Part shown: positions 8,777 to 17,383 of the stretch, in pieces
Layout of the letters: each line of letters begins with the position of its first letter
Position numbering within the stretch: the stretch's first letter is position 1
Assembly: GCA_019635355.1 (NCBI GenBank)
Contig: JAHBZQ010000001.1
Coordinates: 1,116,001 to 1,180,000 of the forward strand
DNA: 64,000 bases
From: Rhizobacter sp.
Lineage (GTDB): Bacteria > Pseudomonadota > Gammaproteobacteria > Burkholderiales > Burkholderiaceae_C
Reading direction: 5' to 3'
Position numbers and translations under genes: made by a program
Notes under the pieces: generated by a model
Databases searched by the model: none
Told to the model about the DNA's origin: nothing
The model's input: the letters and a program-made list of their open reading frames with translations, nothing else

Positions 8777-10491
8777 GAACGGGGCGCGATCGCCGGGCCG
8801 AGGGGCACGCGCATCGTGGCGTCGGTGCCACCACCTTCGATCGCACGGATCTCGAACGTGCCCCCGAGGTGCGCGAGGCGCTCCTTCACGGCCAGCAGCC
8901 CCAGCCCGCCCTCGTCGCCCATCGGCGTCTCGATGCCGCGCCCGCCGTCCTGCACATGGATGGCCAGGGCCTGGCCGTCTTCCACCAGCAGCGCCACCGA
9001 CGCTTCCTTCGACTGCGCGTGCTTGGCCACATTGATGAGCAGCTCGCGCACGCAGCGGAAGAGCACCGAGGCCACCTCGTCGGAAAGCGGCTTCGGCTCG
9101 CCATCGTCGTGCACCTCGACGGCGAGCTCGTAGTCGTTGAAGAGTTGTTGCGCCAGCCACTCGAGCGCGGGCACCAGGCCCAGCTCGTAGAGCACGGGCG
9201 GCGAGAGCTGTGCGGCCAGGGAGCGCGTCGACTGGTCGGCACGGCCCACGAGCCCGGCCAGCTCGGCCGCCATGCGGGCGACCTCGGGGTCGGGGTGGGA
9301 TTGCAGCCGCGCCAGGCGGATCATGGCGGCCGAGAGCGTCTGCGCCAGGTCGTCGTGCAGGTCGCGGGCGATCTGCTGCCGCTCGCGGATCTCGGCCGCT
9401 TCCAGCTCCGCGGCCATGCGCCGCGCATGCTCGGCCAGCCGGTCGCGCTCGCGCGTGGCCTCGCCGGCGAACTGCAAGGCCGTGGTCAGCGTGGCGATCT
9501 CGGCGATGCGCGACGAGGCGGGTTGCGGCAGCTCGGCCGGGTGGCCCAGCGCAATGCCCTGGGCCGCCGCCGCCAGGCGTTTGATCGGCTGCGTGATGCG
9601 CCGGCTCAGCACGATGGCCACGGCGCCCGCCAGCCCGAGGACCGACAGGCTGACGAAGGCCGAGGCCCACAGCGCGCGGCGCATCGGGCGTTCCACCTCG
9701 GACGCCAGCACGCCCATGCCGACCGTCCACCCGCTCTCGGGCAGGCGGCGATGCGCGGCATAGACGCCGTCGCCTTCGAGCGTGGTGGTCCGTGAGAGGC
9801 CCTCCGGGGCCGAGGTCACCGAGTCGATGTAGTCCTGGCGAGCCCGCTGCCCGACCCATTTCGAAGGTTCGCGGTTGCGCGCAACGATGAGGAAGTCATG
9901 CCCGATGACCGACGCCGTGGCCGACCTGAAGTCCTTGTCAACCGACGAGAGGATGTCGCCGAAGGTCGCTGGCCACAGGGCGGCGCCGACCAGGTAGGTG
10001 GACTTTCCGCTGCTCCTGCGAGGCACCACGACGGTCACGTTGGGCATGCCGGAGTAGCGGCCGACGATGATGCTCGACACCGCCGGCTTGCCGCTCACCA
10101 ACGCCTGCCTCACATGCGGCCGGTCGCCGATGTCGGGAAGCGTCGTGCCAAGAGGGGCCAGCAGGTTCATGAGCTGGTGGCCTTGGTCATCGGTCAGCCA
10201 GACGGTGAGCCAAGGCATCTGGCCCATCGAGGCGCGCGCCTCCTCGTAGAACTCCGCGACGTCACCCGCGTCGAGCCGGGGAGACGCCGCCAGCACGCTC
10301 AGCGCGGCGATGCTGCGGCTCAGCTCGTGATCGACGGCGGTGGCCAGGGTCTTCGATGTGTCGACCAGCCTGGCTTCCACGGCCACCCGTTGCCGCCTGG
10401 CGCTGCCCACCGCCTGCACCGTGGCCAATACAGCAAGCGGCAACACGGCCCCCACGACGAGGGTCAGCAGGTAGGTACGAAGAGGGCGCAT
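8773..10491 (-). CDS. Membrane sensor histidine kinase, NarL-partner type
   Basis: 572 aa. An N-terminal membrane helix (residues ~8-28) leads to an extracytoplasmic dCache-like sensor (~30-275), a second helix (SLSVLGLAGAVAIVL), a HAMP linker (RRITQPIKRLAAA), then a HisKA_3 dimerisation domain with the phospho-acceptor histidine in RDLHDDLAQ and an HATPase_c domain with INVAKHAQ and DGGRGI. Such kinases phosphorylate NarL/LuxR-type regulators; none is adjacent, so it is an orphan here. The ATG at 10491 is preferred because the upstream extension is not membrane-like. It probably heads a leftward unit with the CBS and PaaK-like genes. Confidence 0.88.
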   Translation of the reverse strand: MRPLRTYLLTLVVGAVLPLAVLATVQAVGSARRQRVAVEARLVDTSKTLATAVDHELSRSIAALSVLAASPRLDAGDVAEFYEEARASMGQMPWLTVWLTDDQGHQLMNLLAPLGTTLPDIGDRPHVRQALVSGKPAVSSIIVGRYSGMPNVTVVVPRRSSGKSTYLVGAALWPATFGDILSSVDKDFRSATASVIGHDFLIVARNREPSKWVGQRARQDYIDSVTSAPEGLSRTTTLEGDGVYAAHRRLPESGWTVGMGVLASEVERPMRRALWASAFVSLSVLGLAGAVAIVLSRRITQPIKRLAAAAQGIALGHPAELPQPASSRIAEIATLTTALQFAGEATRERDRLAEHARRMAAELEAAEIRERQQIARDLHDDLAQTLSAAMIRLARLQSHPDPEVARMAAELAGLVGRADQSTRSLAAQLSPPVLYELGLVPALEWLAQQLFNDYELAVEVHDDGEPKPLSDEVASVLFRCVRELLINVAKHAQSKEASVALLVEDGQALAIHVQDGGRGIETPMGDEGGLGLLAVKERLAHLGGTFEIRAIEGGGTDATMRVPLGPAIAPRS

Positions 10492-10543
10492 CGGACATCG
10501 CAAGAAACCACCGACATTGGGCCGCGGAGCAACCCACTTCGGG

Positions 10544-10557
10544 TTGCGCCCTGTCAA
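10544..10557. promoter_or_regulatory. FNR-like box TTGCGCCCTGTCAA
   Basis: TTGC-N6-TCAA, one mismatch in the left core. It lies 53 bp upstream of the sensor kinase start (minus strand) and nearly 180 bp before the small plus-strand ORF, so the kinase is the likelier target. Confidence 0.35.
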
Positions 10558-10722
10558 GCCGGAAGATGACGGCGATCACGGATTTGATGGATCGCAAAGC
10601 GCGCGACGCCTATGGGGCCACAGTGGCTGCACCGACAAGGGCTGCGCGACGCGCGGCACTCGAGCACCGAAAGGGAACGCCATGCGCCCAGTCACGAACA
10701 TCGCCACCACCGGCCACGCCGG

Positions 10723-10833
10723 ATGAAGGCTCCCCACATGCTGCGCTGGGTGATGCTGGCAGGCGGCCTGCTCGTCGTCGTCGCGCTGCTCGCGGCCTGG
10801 GCCATCGTGCTGTTCCTGGCCTCTCGCGATTGA
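10723..10833 (+). CDS. Possible small single-pass membrane peptide
   Basis: A 36-codon ORF starting ATG AAG GCT, with one strongly hydrophobic segment (VMLAGGLLVVVALLAAWAIV) and a short charged C-terminus. Length and hydropathy fit the small membrane proteins often found near stress genes. No convincing ribosome site precedes it and no family is recognised; an alternative start is the ATG at 10738. It may be chance. Confidence 0.35.
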   Translation: MKAPHMLRWVMLAGGLLVVVALLAAWAIVLFLASRD

Positions 10834-10955
10834 AGGCGCCCACCGCCTTCCATGCGAATTCGCAAGACGCCACGCCACGACACCGAAAGAATCCACGAGC
10901 CCCCATGCCGAGGCCGGGCGGGGGCCCATCGTTGCCTGGCCGCACGGAGGTTCAC

Positions 10956-11402
10956 ATGTACGACAAGATCCTGGTTCCCATCGACGGCAGCGCCACCTCC
11001 AAGCGGGGCCTGAGCGAGGCGATCGAGCTCGCCCGGCAGCTCAAGTCGAAGCTGGTGCTGCTGACAGTGGTGGACGACTTCCCGATGACGGTGGAGATGG
11101 CGTCGGTCTCGGCCTTCAACGAGACCCGGGCGATCCTGGTCGAGCACGGCAAGACGGTGCTCGAAGAGGCGCGCAAGACCGTGGGCGATGCAGGCCTCGC
11201 GTGCGAGACGGTGCTGAGCGAGGTGATGTCGCAGCGCCCCGCCGATTCGATCGTGCAGGAAGCGGGCAAGCGCGGCTGCAACCTGATCGTGATGGGCACG
11301 CATGGGCGGCGCGGCTTCAACCGCCTGGCGCTCGGCAGCGATGCCGAGCTGGTGCTGCGCGAAGCGCCGGTGCCGGTGCTGCTGGTGCGCAGCACGCGCT
11401 GA
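10956..11402 (+). CDS. Universal stress protein (UspA domain)
   Basis: 148 aa, single Usp domain. It starts MYDKILVPIDGS and ends with the ATP-binding signature GTHGRRGFNRLALGSDAE followed by the terminal strand VPVLLVRS. The G-2x-G-9x-G(S/T) pattern places it with the ATP-binding UspFG/MJ0577 type. It accumulates in growth arrest or low oxygen in related bacteria. Ribosome site GGAGG lies 5 bases before the ATG. It is monocistronic; the neighbouring DUF2892 gene is convergent. Confidence 0.92.
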   Translation: MYDKILVPIDGSATSKRGLSEAIELARQLKSKLVLLTVVDDFPMTVEMASVSAFNETRAILVEHGKTVLEEARKTVGDAGLACETVLSEVMSQRPADSIVQEAGKRGCNLIVMGTHGRRGFNRLALGSDAELVLREAPVPVLLVRSTR

Positions 11403-11424
11403 ACAGCCCTGCGGGCGCGAAGCC

Positions 11425-11616
11425 CTACTTCCCGAGGCTGCAGGTGTTGATGCCGAGCACGCGGTAGAGCGGGCACCAGCCCATGGCCGCCGTGACCAGC
11501 GGCACCACGCCGATCCAGCCCCAGGGGCCGATGGCACCGGCCAGGGTGGCGCCGATGAGTGCCACGCCAGCGATGGCACGCACGGCGCGGTCGAGGTTTC
11601 CTTCGTTGCGGGTCAT
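11425..11616 (-). CDS. DUF2892/YgaP-like small inner-membrane protein
   Basis: 63 aa with two hydrophobic stretches (residues ~12-30 and ~33-48) and the conserved ending GWCPLYRVLGINTC. The family corresponds to the membrane domain of the rhodanese YgaP; stand-alone members have no defined role but recur near sulfur and redox genes. The ATG at 11616 follows AAGGAGAT. An FNR-like box is centred 70 bp upstream, the same spacing as at two USP genes. A paralogue is at 38858-39067. Confidence 0.85.
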   Translation of the reverse strand: MTRNEGNLDRAVRAIAGVALIGATLAGAIGPWGWIGVVPLVTAAMGWCPLYRVLGINTCSLGK

Positions 11617-11678
11617 GGGGATCTCCTTGCGTCGCGAATGGTCAGATGCCGAGCATGCGCTTGGCGAGGCCAGCACGC

Positions 11679-11692
11679 ATGACGCAGATCAA
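11679..11692. promoter_or_regulatory. FNR-like box ATGACGCAGATCAA
   Basis: Right half ATCAA perfect, left half with two mismatches. Centred 70 bp from the DUF2892 start codon, consistent with a class II (-41.5) site with a short leader. Confidence 0.4.
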
Positions 11693-11702
11693 GGTCGCGC
11701 GC

Positions 11703-13064
11703 TCAGGCGGCGAAGCGCACCCGGGCGCTGAAGCCCCTGCCACCCTGCTGCGGCCCCACGCTCACGGCCAGGCCATGCAGGGCCGCGATGCGGCTGGCGA
11801 TCGAGATGCCGAGCCCGCTGCCTGACTCGGCTTGACCCTCGATGCGGTGGAAACGCTCGCCGAGCCGCGCGAAGTGCTCGGGCGGAATCGCGGGCGATTC
11901 GTTGTCGACGGTGAGGCCGGTCTCGGTGAAACGGATGCTCACCGTGGAGTGCTCGGTGGCGTAGCGCACTGCGTTGTCGAGCAGGTTGCGCAGCATCACT
12001 GCCAGCAGCGGCATGTTGCCGAGCATGGGCAGCGCGCGCCGGTCGTCGGGCGGCCACTCGCAGGCGATCTCGATGTGGCGCCGCTCGGCGAGCGGCAGGC
12101 AGTCGGCCACCACCTCTTCGACGATGCTGCGCCAGTTGATCTCGTCCTTCGCAGGCGCGGCACTGCCGGGGCGCACCGACTCCACCCGCGCGAGCATCAG
12201 CAGCTGGGCCACGAGCCGGTCCATGCGGTCGAGCCCCGAGGCCAGCCGCTCCTCGGCATGTGCACGCGCCGGGCCGGGCGTGGCGCGGCGCACCACGTCC
12301 CACTGCGCCCGCAGCGCTGCGAGCGGCGTGCGCAGCTCGTGCGCGGCGTCGCCGGTGAAGCGCCGCTCGCGCGCGAGCACGTCGGCCACGCGCTTGAAGA
12401 GGCCGTTCATCGCGGCGAGCAGCGGCAGCAGCTCGCCGGGCTGGCGCTCGGTGGCGATGGGCGTGAGGTCGTCGGCGCCACGGTGGCCGATCTGGTGCGC
12501 CAGGTGCTGCATGGGCGCGAGCGCCCGCCGCACCGCCCACGCCATTGCACCGATCAGCACCGGCAGCATCACGATCCATGGGAAGAGCTGGCTCAGCGTC
12601 ACGTCGTACACCAGCTCGTCGCGCTCATGGTCGAGCTGGCCCGCGGCCACGTGCCACGCGCCCGAGGCGGAGCTCAGGTAGTACACGCGCCACACCTCGC
12701 CGCCGTGGGTCTCGTCGACGAAGCCGTTGCGGCCGGGCTTGTATTCGAGGCCGTTGCCGTCGTGGTCGAGCACGCGGCGGCCGTTGCGGTCCCACACGGC
12801 GATGGCGAAGTCGTTCAGCTCGGCGGCGCCGCCGCTGGCGTCGCCCGTCTTCGGCATCTTGGGCAGCTCGCCGAACGAGACGCGGCTCGCATCGCCATCG
12901 GCCGGCAGCAAGGCATGCACCTGCCGCACCAGGCGGATGAGTTCGGTGTCGAAGAGTTCATCGACCTCTTCGCGTGCCCGGTCGAACGAGATCGCAAACG
13001 CCACCACCCACACGAGCGGTGCGCACAGCATCAGGTAGACGAGCAGGCGGCGCTGCAGCGTCAT
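11703..13064 (-). CDS. Sensor histidine kinase, QseC/PmrB-like
   Basis: 453 aa. One helix at the N-terminus (LLVYLMLCAPLVWVVAFAI), a periplasmic sensor region of about 140 residues, a second helix (LFPWIVMLPVLIGAMAWAV), a HAMP-like linker, HisKA with the phospho-acceptor in DAAHELRTPLAAL, and HATPase_c with LLDNAVRYA and SGLGISIA. The gene overlaps the response regulator by ATGA, so the two are translationally coupled. Family resemblance is to QseC/TctE/PmrB-type kinases that sense metals, pH or carboxylates; the ligand is unknown. Confidence 0.9.
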   Translation of the reverse strand: MTLQRRLLVYLMLCAPLVWVVAFAISFDRAREEVDELFDTELIRLVRQVHALLPADGDASRVSFGELPKMPKTGDASGGAAELNDFAIAVWDRNGRRVLDHDGNGLEYKPGRNGFVDETHGGEVWRVYYLSSASGAWHVAAGQLDHERDELVYDVTLSQLFPWIVMLPVLIGAMAWAVRRALAPMQHLAHQIGHRGADDLTPIATERQPGELLPLLAAMNGLFKRVADVLARERRFTGDAAHELRTPLAALRAQWDVVRRATPGPARAHAEERLASGLDRMDRLVAQLLMLARVESVRPGSAAPAKDEINWRSIVEEVVADCLPLAERRHIEIACEWPPDDRRALPMLGNMPLLAVMLRNLLDNAVRYATEHSTVSIRFTETGLTVDNESPAIPPEHFARLGERFHRIEGQAESGSGLGISIASRIAALHGLAVSVGPQQGGRGFSARVRFAA

Positions 13065-13741
13065 GGCGCTTCGGGCTCGGCCGTGCCGAGGGCATAGCCC
13101 ACGCCGCGCACCGTGCGCACGACCGAGGGCCCGAGCTTGCGCCGCAGGTGGTGGATGTGCACCTCCAGCGAGTTGCCCTCGGGTTCGTTGCGCGACCAGT
13201 CGTAGAGCTTTTCCAGCATCGCCGCCTTCGACAGTACCCGGTGCGGGTTCGACATCAGCACCTCCAGCACCGCGGTCTCGCGCGCAGTGAGCTCGACCGG
13301 CCGGCCGCACCACTCGACGGCACGCGACGACGCGTTGAACGAGAGCGCGCCGTGCTGCCACACCGATTGCGCGCGCCCACCGGCGGCACGGCGGCCGAGT
13401 GCGCGCAGCCGGGCGCCGAGTTCGTCGATGGTGATGGGCTTGACGAGGTAGTCGTCGGCGCCGGTGTCCAGGCCTTCGATGCGCTGCTCGACCGCGTCGC
13501 GCGCGGTCAGCACGAGCACCGGCACGGCGATGGCGCGCCGCCGCCACTCGGCCAGCCACGACAGGCCGTCGCGCCCGGGCAGGCCGAGGTCGAGCACGAC
13601 GGCGTCATAAGGCGCCACGCCAAGGGCGTTGTCGGCCTCGGCGCCGGTGGTGAACCAGTCGACCGCATGGCCGAGCTGGCGCAGGCCCTCGGCCAGCGCC
13701 TCGCCCAGCGGGCCGTCATCTTCCACCACCAGCACACGCAT
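13061..13741 (-). CDS. OmpR-family response regulator, QseB/PmrA-like
   Basis: 226 aa. Receiver domain with acidic pocket ED (MRVLVVEDDG), phospho-acceptor aspartate in DAVVLDLGLPG and conserved lysine in DDYLVKPI; C-terminal winged helix ending HHLRRKLGPSVVRTVRGVGY. The ATG at 13741 has GAGG at a five-base spacing; a GTG two codons upstream is less likely. It is the sixth gene of a leftward run headed by the hemolysin-family gene and shares an ATGA with its kinase. A PmrA-type direct repeat at 18095-18111 is a candidate binding site. Confidence 0.92.
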   Translation of the reverse strand: MRVLVVEDDGPLGEALAEGLRQLGHAVDWFTTGAEADNALGVAPYDAVVLDLGLPGRDGLSWLAEWRRRAIAVPVLVLTARDAVEQRIEGLDTGADDYLVKPITIDELGARLRALGRRAAGGRAQSVWQHGALSFNASSRAVEWCGRPVELTARETAVLEVLMSNPHRVLSKAAMLEKLYDWSRNEPEGNSLEVHIHHLRRKLGPSVVRTVRGVGYALGTAEPEAP

Positions 13742-13810
13742 GCTCACCTCGCAGAGAGTCTTCGCGAGGCGCAGTGTAAGCAGAGCCCCGCGCCGAGCGG
13801 GCCTCGTGCG

Positions 13811-14470
13811 TCAATGCGCACGGGCGCGTTCGAGCAGCTCGCGGGCCTCGGCACGGCGGCCCTCGTCGGCCACCTGGCGGCCCGGGCGTGCGGGTGCGGC
13901 CAGAGCACGCTCGAGGTAGGCCACGGCATCGCCGCGGCGGCCGGTCTCGACGAGGTACTCGCCATAGAAGTAGTTGGCGTCGATGCCGTTCGGGCTGATC
14001 GCGAGCGCCTTCTGCAGCAGCTCGCGCGCCTTGGCCTTGTCGCCGAAGCCGATGGGCCAGCCGGGCACCTTGTAGTAGAGGACGCCCAGGCTGTTGTAGG
14101 CCGAACCTTCGAGCACGCTGCCTTCGATGCGGATCGCGTCTTCGTACAGCGACTTGGCCTTCTTCACCAGGCCGAGCGCACCCAGGCCGCCCTTCTCGCC
14201 GGCCAGCGAGCTGACCACGATGCCTTCCCACACCAGCGGCTCGCTGCGCTGCGGCTGCGCTTCGCTCAGGCGGTGGGCCTTGGCGGCCAGGTCTTCGAAG
14301 AGGCGCACGCGCTCGGCGGCCGGGCGCTGGTAGCGGATCTGCGCCCACTCGCGCTGGATCTCGGCCACGCCGTCTTCCACCGGCCCGGCCGTGGCGGCGC
14401 GGGTCGGGGCGATCGTCATCAGGAGGCACAGGGCGAAGGCGCCCATCGCGCCGAAGGTCAGTTTGTCCAT
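13811..14470 (-). CDS. Secreted TPR-repeat protein
   Basis: 219 aa with a signal peptide (FALCLLMTIAPTRAATA, likely cleaved near residue 26) and tetratricopeptide-like helices, clearest around SAYNSLGVLYYK and DANYFYGEYLVETGRRGDAVAYLERAL. It probably acts in the periplasm as a protein-binding scaffold. It begins 11 bp after the SDR stop and is likely part of the same transcript. No specific function is recognised; recurrence of this gene with the upstream four would show whether it belongs to their pathway. Confidence 0.75.
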   Translation of the reverse strand: MDKLTFGAMGAFALCLLMTIAPTRAATAGPVEDGVAEIQREWAQIRYQRPAAERVRLFEDLAAKAHRLSEAQPQRSEPLVWEGIVVSSLAGEKGGLGALGLVKKAKSLYEDAIRIEGSVLEGSAYNSLGVLYYKVPGWPIGFGDKAKARELLQKALAISPNGIDANYFYGEYLVETGRRGDAVAYLERALAAPARPGRQVADEGRRAEARELLERARAH

Positions 14471-14481
14471 CGGGTCACTCT

Positions 14482-15291
14482 CTATCGGTTGCGGGGTTGG
14501 AGGCTGTCGCGGTGCTTGCGGAAAGCACCGTCGAGCCAGGAACTCGCGAGGCCGTTCAGGCGCACCGCGATCACTTCGGGGAAGCCGACGTAGCGCTCGG
14601 CCCGCTCGCTCTCCAGGAGCGCGAGCAACGCGTCGGCCACACGCTCGGGCGTGTCGAACTTGGCGCCGGTGTCATGCATGTAGGCCTCGGCGCGGGCGTC
14701 GTTGAAATTCGTCTGCGTGCTGCGCGGGCCGAGGTACTGCACGCGCACCGGCGTGCCGGCCAGCTCTCGGCGCAGCGCTTCGGCGAAGCCGCGCAGGCCG
14801 AACTTGGTGGCGCTGTAGGCCGCGAAGCCCGGCAGGCCGAGGCGGCCGAGCGCCGAGCCGATGCAGATCACCTGCGCCTTCGCGCGGGTGCGCAGGTGCG
14901 GCAGCAGCGCCTGCGTGAGCTGCATGGGCGCGATGAGGTTGGTCGCCACGAGCGTGTTGAGGCGCGTGGCCTCCAGCTCGGCGATGGGGCCGAAGGCGGG
15001 CACGCCCGCGCCGTGCACGAGCACGTTGCAGCGCCATTGGGCGGCGTCGTCGGCCAGCTGCGCCAGGGCCTTGGGGTCGGTGAGGTCGGCCACACGCCAG
15101 GCGAGGCGTTTCTCGTCGGTGGGGTCGGCGCCCACCGAAGCGGCGAGTTCACGCGCGAGGCTCGCGAGCCTCGCGGCCGAGCGGCCCACCAGCATCACCG
15201 AGGCGCCCGAGCGCACGAGCCGCGCGGCCACGGCCCGGCCGATGCCGCCGGCAGCCCCCGTGAGCAGCACGCGGGCCTCGCCGGCCTTCAT
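14482..15291 (-). CDS. Short-chain dehydrogenase/reductase
   Basis: 269 aa classical SDR. The cofactor motif TGAAGGIG lies at residues 11-18, the catalytic serine at CIGSALG and the YxxxK motif as YSATK. These enzymes use NAD(P)H to interconvert ketone and alcohol. The C-terminal 50 residues are hydrophobic/basic (GFPEVIAVRLNGLASSWLDG), as in SDRs acting on lipid or long-chain substrates. Its ATG overlaps the stop of the iron-enzyme gene (ATGA), making it the fourth coupled gene of the operon and suggesting it reduces or oxidises the product of the preceding enzymes. Confidence 0.9.
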   Translation of the reverse strand: MKAGEARVLLTGAAGGIGRAVAARLVRSGASVMLVGRSAARLASLARELAASVGADPTDEKRLAWRVADLTDPKALAQLADDAAQWRCNVLVHGAGVPAFGPIAELEATRLNTLVATNLIAPMQLTQALLPHLRTRAKAQVICIGSALGRLGLPGFAAYSATKFGLRGFAEALRRELAGTPVRVQYLGPRSTQTNFNDARAEAYMHDTGAKFDTPERVADALLALLESERAERYVGFPEVIAVRLNGLASSWLDGAFRKHRDSLQPRNR

Positions 15292-15956
15292 GCCACCACC
15301 TCGGCGCGCGGCATGGGCAGGCTGCGGAACACGTCGCCGTAGAGCTTGAAGAACACATTGGCTGCGTGCAACACAGCCGCGCGGTCGGCTTCATCGTCGA
15401 GGCCGTCGACCAGCATCGCGTAGTGGTCCACGTGCTCGCGGTCGAGCGTGCCGTGCGAGCGCAGGTAGCTGAAGGCGCTGTCGGGCAGGCCGAGCGCCTG
15501 CTGGATCTGGTCGGCCGCGGCGAGCGCGAGCGACACGCTGGTGCCTTCGAGCACGTAGACCATGCCGAGGAACATGAGCGGGTGGCGGCGCGCGATGGCG
15601 TCGTAGGCGTAGGCCACCATCACCTCGGTGGCCTGGCCCGGCTGCCCGTGGCGCACCGCTTCGGCATCGCCGCCCGCGGCGCGGATGTCGTCGAGGATCC
15701 ACTCGTCGTGGCCGGCCTCTTCGGCGATGTACTCGTCGAAGGCGGCGCGCATCCAGTCGAGCCGCGGCGGCAGCGCGGCGCGGCAGGCTTGGAGCAGCGG
15801 CACGGTGTGCCGCACGTGGTGGTAGGCCTGGGTGAGGAAGGCGAGGTAGCTGGGCAGCGACACCTCGGCCTTCAGGCAGCCCTGGATGATGGGCGCGGCC
15901 AGCAGCGTGTTGCGGGCGGCGGCCGTGTCGGCGGCGAGTCGTTCGTAGAAGCTCAT
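15288..15956 (-). CDS. Haem-oxygenase-like iron-containing redox enzyme (TenA/PqqC fold)
   Basis: 222 aa, all-helical. Candidate metal ligands are the histidines in YHHVRH (45-50), ExxH at E80-H83 (EEAGHDEW) and the DREHVDH cluster at 172-178. The spacing fits the haem-oxygenase-like diiron oxidase/iron redox superfamily, which includes UndA, SznF and BesC; members cleave or hydroxylate fatty acids or amino acids using O2. TenA-like thiaminase is less likely because the operon has no thiamine genes. Both ends overlap neighbours by ATGA (ligase upstream, SDR downstream). The reaction is unknown. Confidence 0.8.
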   Translation of the reverse strand: MSFYERLAADTAAARNTLLAAPIIQGCLKAEVSLPSYLAFLTQAYHHVRHTVPLLQACRAALPPRLDWMRAAFDEYIAEEAGHDEWILDDIRAAGGDAEAVRHGQPGQATEVMVAYAYDAIARRHPLMFLGMVYVLEGTSVSLALAAADQIQQALGLPDSAFSYLRSHGTLDREHVDHYAMLVDGLDDEADRAAVLHAANVFFKLYGDVFRSLPMPRAEVVA

Positions 15957-17383
15957 GTCGGTTCGTTTGAAAGCTGTGAAGAAGAGGCGTGGCGCTGCTC
16001 GATCGCATCGCGCCGCGGGCGGCCGTTGGCGGTGGCGAAACCAGAAGCGGCATCGAAAGGCGCGGCGCCGCGCACCCAGCGGCCGATGCGCGCGTAGTCG
16101 GGCAGCGTGGCGTTGGCGGCGGCCACGGCGCGCTCGAGCGTGGCGTCGTCGGCGCGCGGGTCGACCGGCCACAGCACGGCCCACAGCTGCGGCTCGCCCT
16201 CGCCGAAGACCACCGCCTGCAGCACCGCGGGCTCGTCGCGCAGCACCGTCTCCACCCACTCGGGCGACACGTTGCGCCCGAAGGCCGTGATGAGCACATG
16301 CTTGCGGCGCCCCTGCAGGTGCAGAAAGCCGTCGGCGTCGATCGAGCCGAGGTCGCCGGTCGCAACCCAGGCCTCGGTCATGGCGGGCCCGCCCACGTAG
16401 CCGAGGTAGAGCGAGCCCGCAACCTCGACCTCGCCGCCCGCGCCGATGCGCAGTTGCGCATGCGGCAGCGGCCGGCCGGCGCTGCCGGGTTTGTCGGCAC
16501 CGGGGAGGTTGAGCGTCTGCACCGAGGCCGCTTCCGAGAGGCCGTAGCCTTCGTAGGCCGGCAGGCCCACGGCCCGCGCCATCGCCAGCAGCTTCGGGCC
16601 GACGGCCGCACCGCCCACCGCGACGAAGCGCAACGCTTCCGGCGCGCGCTGGCGCGTGGCGTGCAGCCAGCCGGCCCAGGCGCGCAGCATCTGCGGCAGC
16701 AGCACCAGGCTGTGCGGCTGGTGCAGGCGCACCGCGCGGTCGAAGGCGCCGGGGTCGAAGCTCGACGAGCCGGTCAGGCCCAGCTCGCGCAGCGGCCTCA
16801 CGATGCAGGTCGCGCCCGCGGCAAACGGGGCGAGCACGCCGGCGATGTTTTCCAGCAGCACCGGCAGCGGCAAGGCGCACAGGTGGCGCGTGATGCCGAG
16901 CGGCTGCAGGCGCTCGGCCAAGCCCAGGCCCACGCGCTGCATGGCGGTTTCGCTCAGGCACACGCCCTTCGGCGTGCCGGTGGTGCCCGACGTGAAGGTG
17001 ATCTTCGCGGTGCCGGCCGGGAGCGGCACCGCCGCCGCGGCGTGGCGCGCGAGGCGCAGGGGGCGGCCGGCCACGGTGAAGGTGTCGGCAGCCTCTGCCC
17101 CCACCTCGGTGACGAGCGTGCCCACGCCTGCGGCCATGAGCGCGTGCTGCACCTGATCGGGCGTGAAGAAGGCCGGCAGCGGCACGTGCACGAGCCCGGC
17201 GCGCACGCAGGCGCGGTCGAGCACCACCCACGCAGCCGAGTTGTCGAGCAGCGTCGCGAGTCGCCCTTCGATGCCGCGCGACTGCAACTGCGCGGCACAG
17301 GCGGCGACGGCTTCGTCGAGCTGCGCGCCCGTCCAGCGCACGCGGTCGTCTTCAAGCGCCCAGTGATCGGCACCCACGTTCAT
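15953..17383 (-). CDS. AMP-binding (ANL) synthetase/ligase with altered catalytic lysine
   Basis: 476 aa, somewhat short for an acyl-CoA synthetase. The P-loop TFTSGTTGTPKG lies near residues 129-140; YEGYGLSEAASVQ and VATGDLGSIDADGF follow. In the C-terminal lobe the usual NGKxxR motif reads NGRPRRDAI, so the lysine that normally contacts the acyl-adenylate is arginine. The enzyme may be slow in adenylation, use another residue, or work with a partner. It is the second of four ATGA-coupled genes, between a GNAT-like hemolysin-family protein and an iron oxygenase, and presumably activates a carboxylic acid for them. Confidence 0.85.
   Translation of the reverse strand: MNVGADHWALEDDRVRWTGAQLDEAVAACAAQLQSRGIEGRLATLLDNSAAWVVLDRACVRAGLVHVPLPAFFTPDQVQHALMAAGVGTLVTEVGAEAADTFTVAGRPLRLARHAAAAVPLPAGTAKITFTSGTTGTPKGVCLSETAMQRVGLGLAERLQPLGITRHLCALPLPVLLENIAGVLAPFAAGATCIVRPLRELGLTGSSSFDPGAFDRAVRLHQPHSLVLLPQMLRAWAGWLHATRQRAPEALRFVAVGGAAVGPKLLAMARAVGLPAYEGYGLSEAASVQTLNLPGADKPGSAGRPLPHAQLRIGAGGEVEVAGSLYLGYVGGPAMTEAWVATGDLGSIDADGFLHLQGRRKHVLITAFGRNVSPEWVETVLRDEPAVLQAVVFGEGEPQLWAVLWPVDPRADDATLERAVAAANATLPDYARIGRWVRGAAPFDAASGFATANGRPRRDAIEQRHASSSQLSNEPT

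Larger units (their letters stand above)
10492..10955. other. Intergenic region, 464 bp, upstream of USP
   Basis: No conserved gene is recognised. It holds an FNR-like sequence near its left end, a possible 36-aa membrane peptide (10723-10833), and the leader of the USP gene with GGAGG at 10946-10950. Confidence 0.6.

Noticed and set aside
15288..15956. TenA thiaminase or PqqC assignment
   Set aside because: No thiamine or PQQ genes nearby and the operon partners are an AMP-ligase and an SDR; kept only as a general haem-oxygenase-like iron enzyme.
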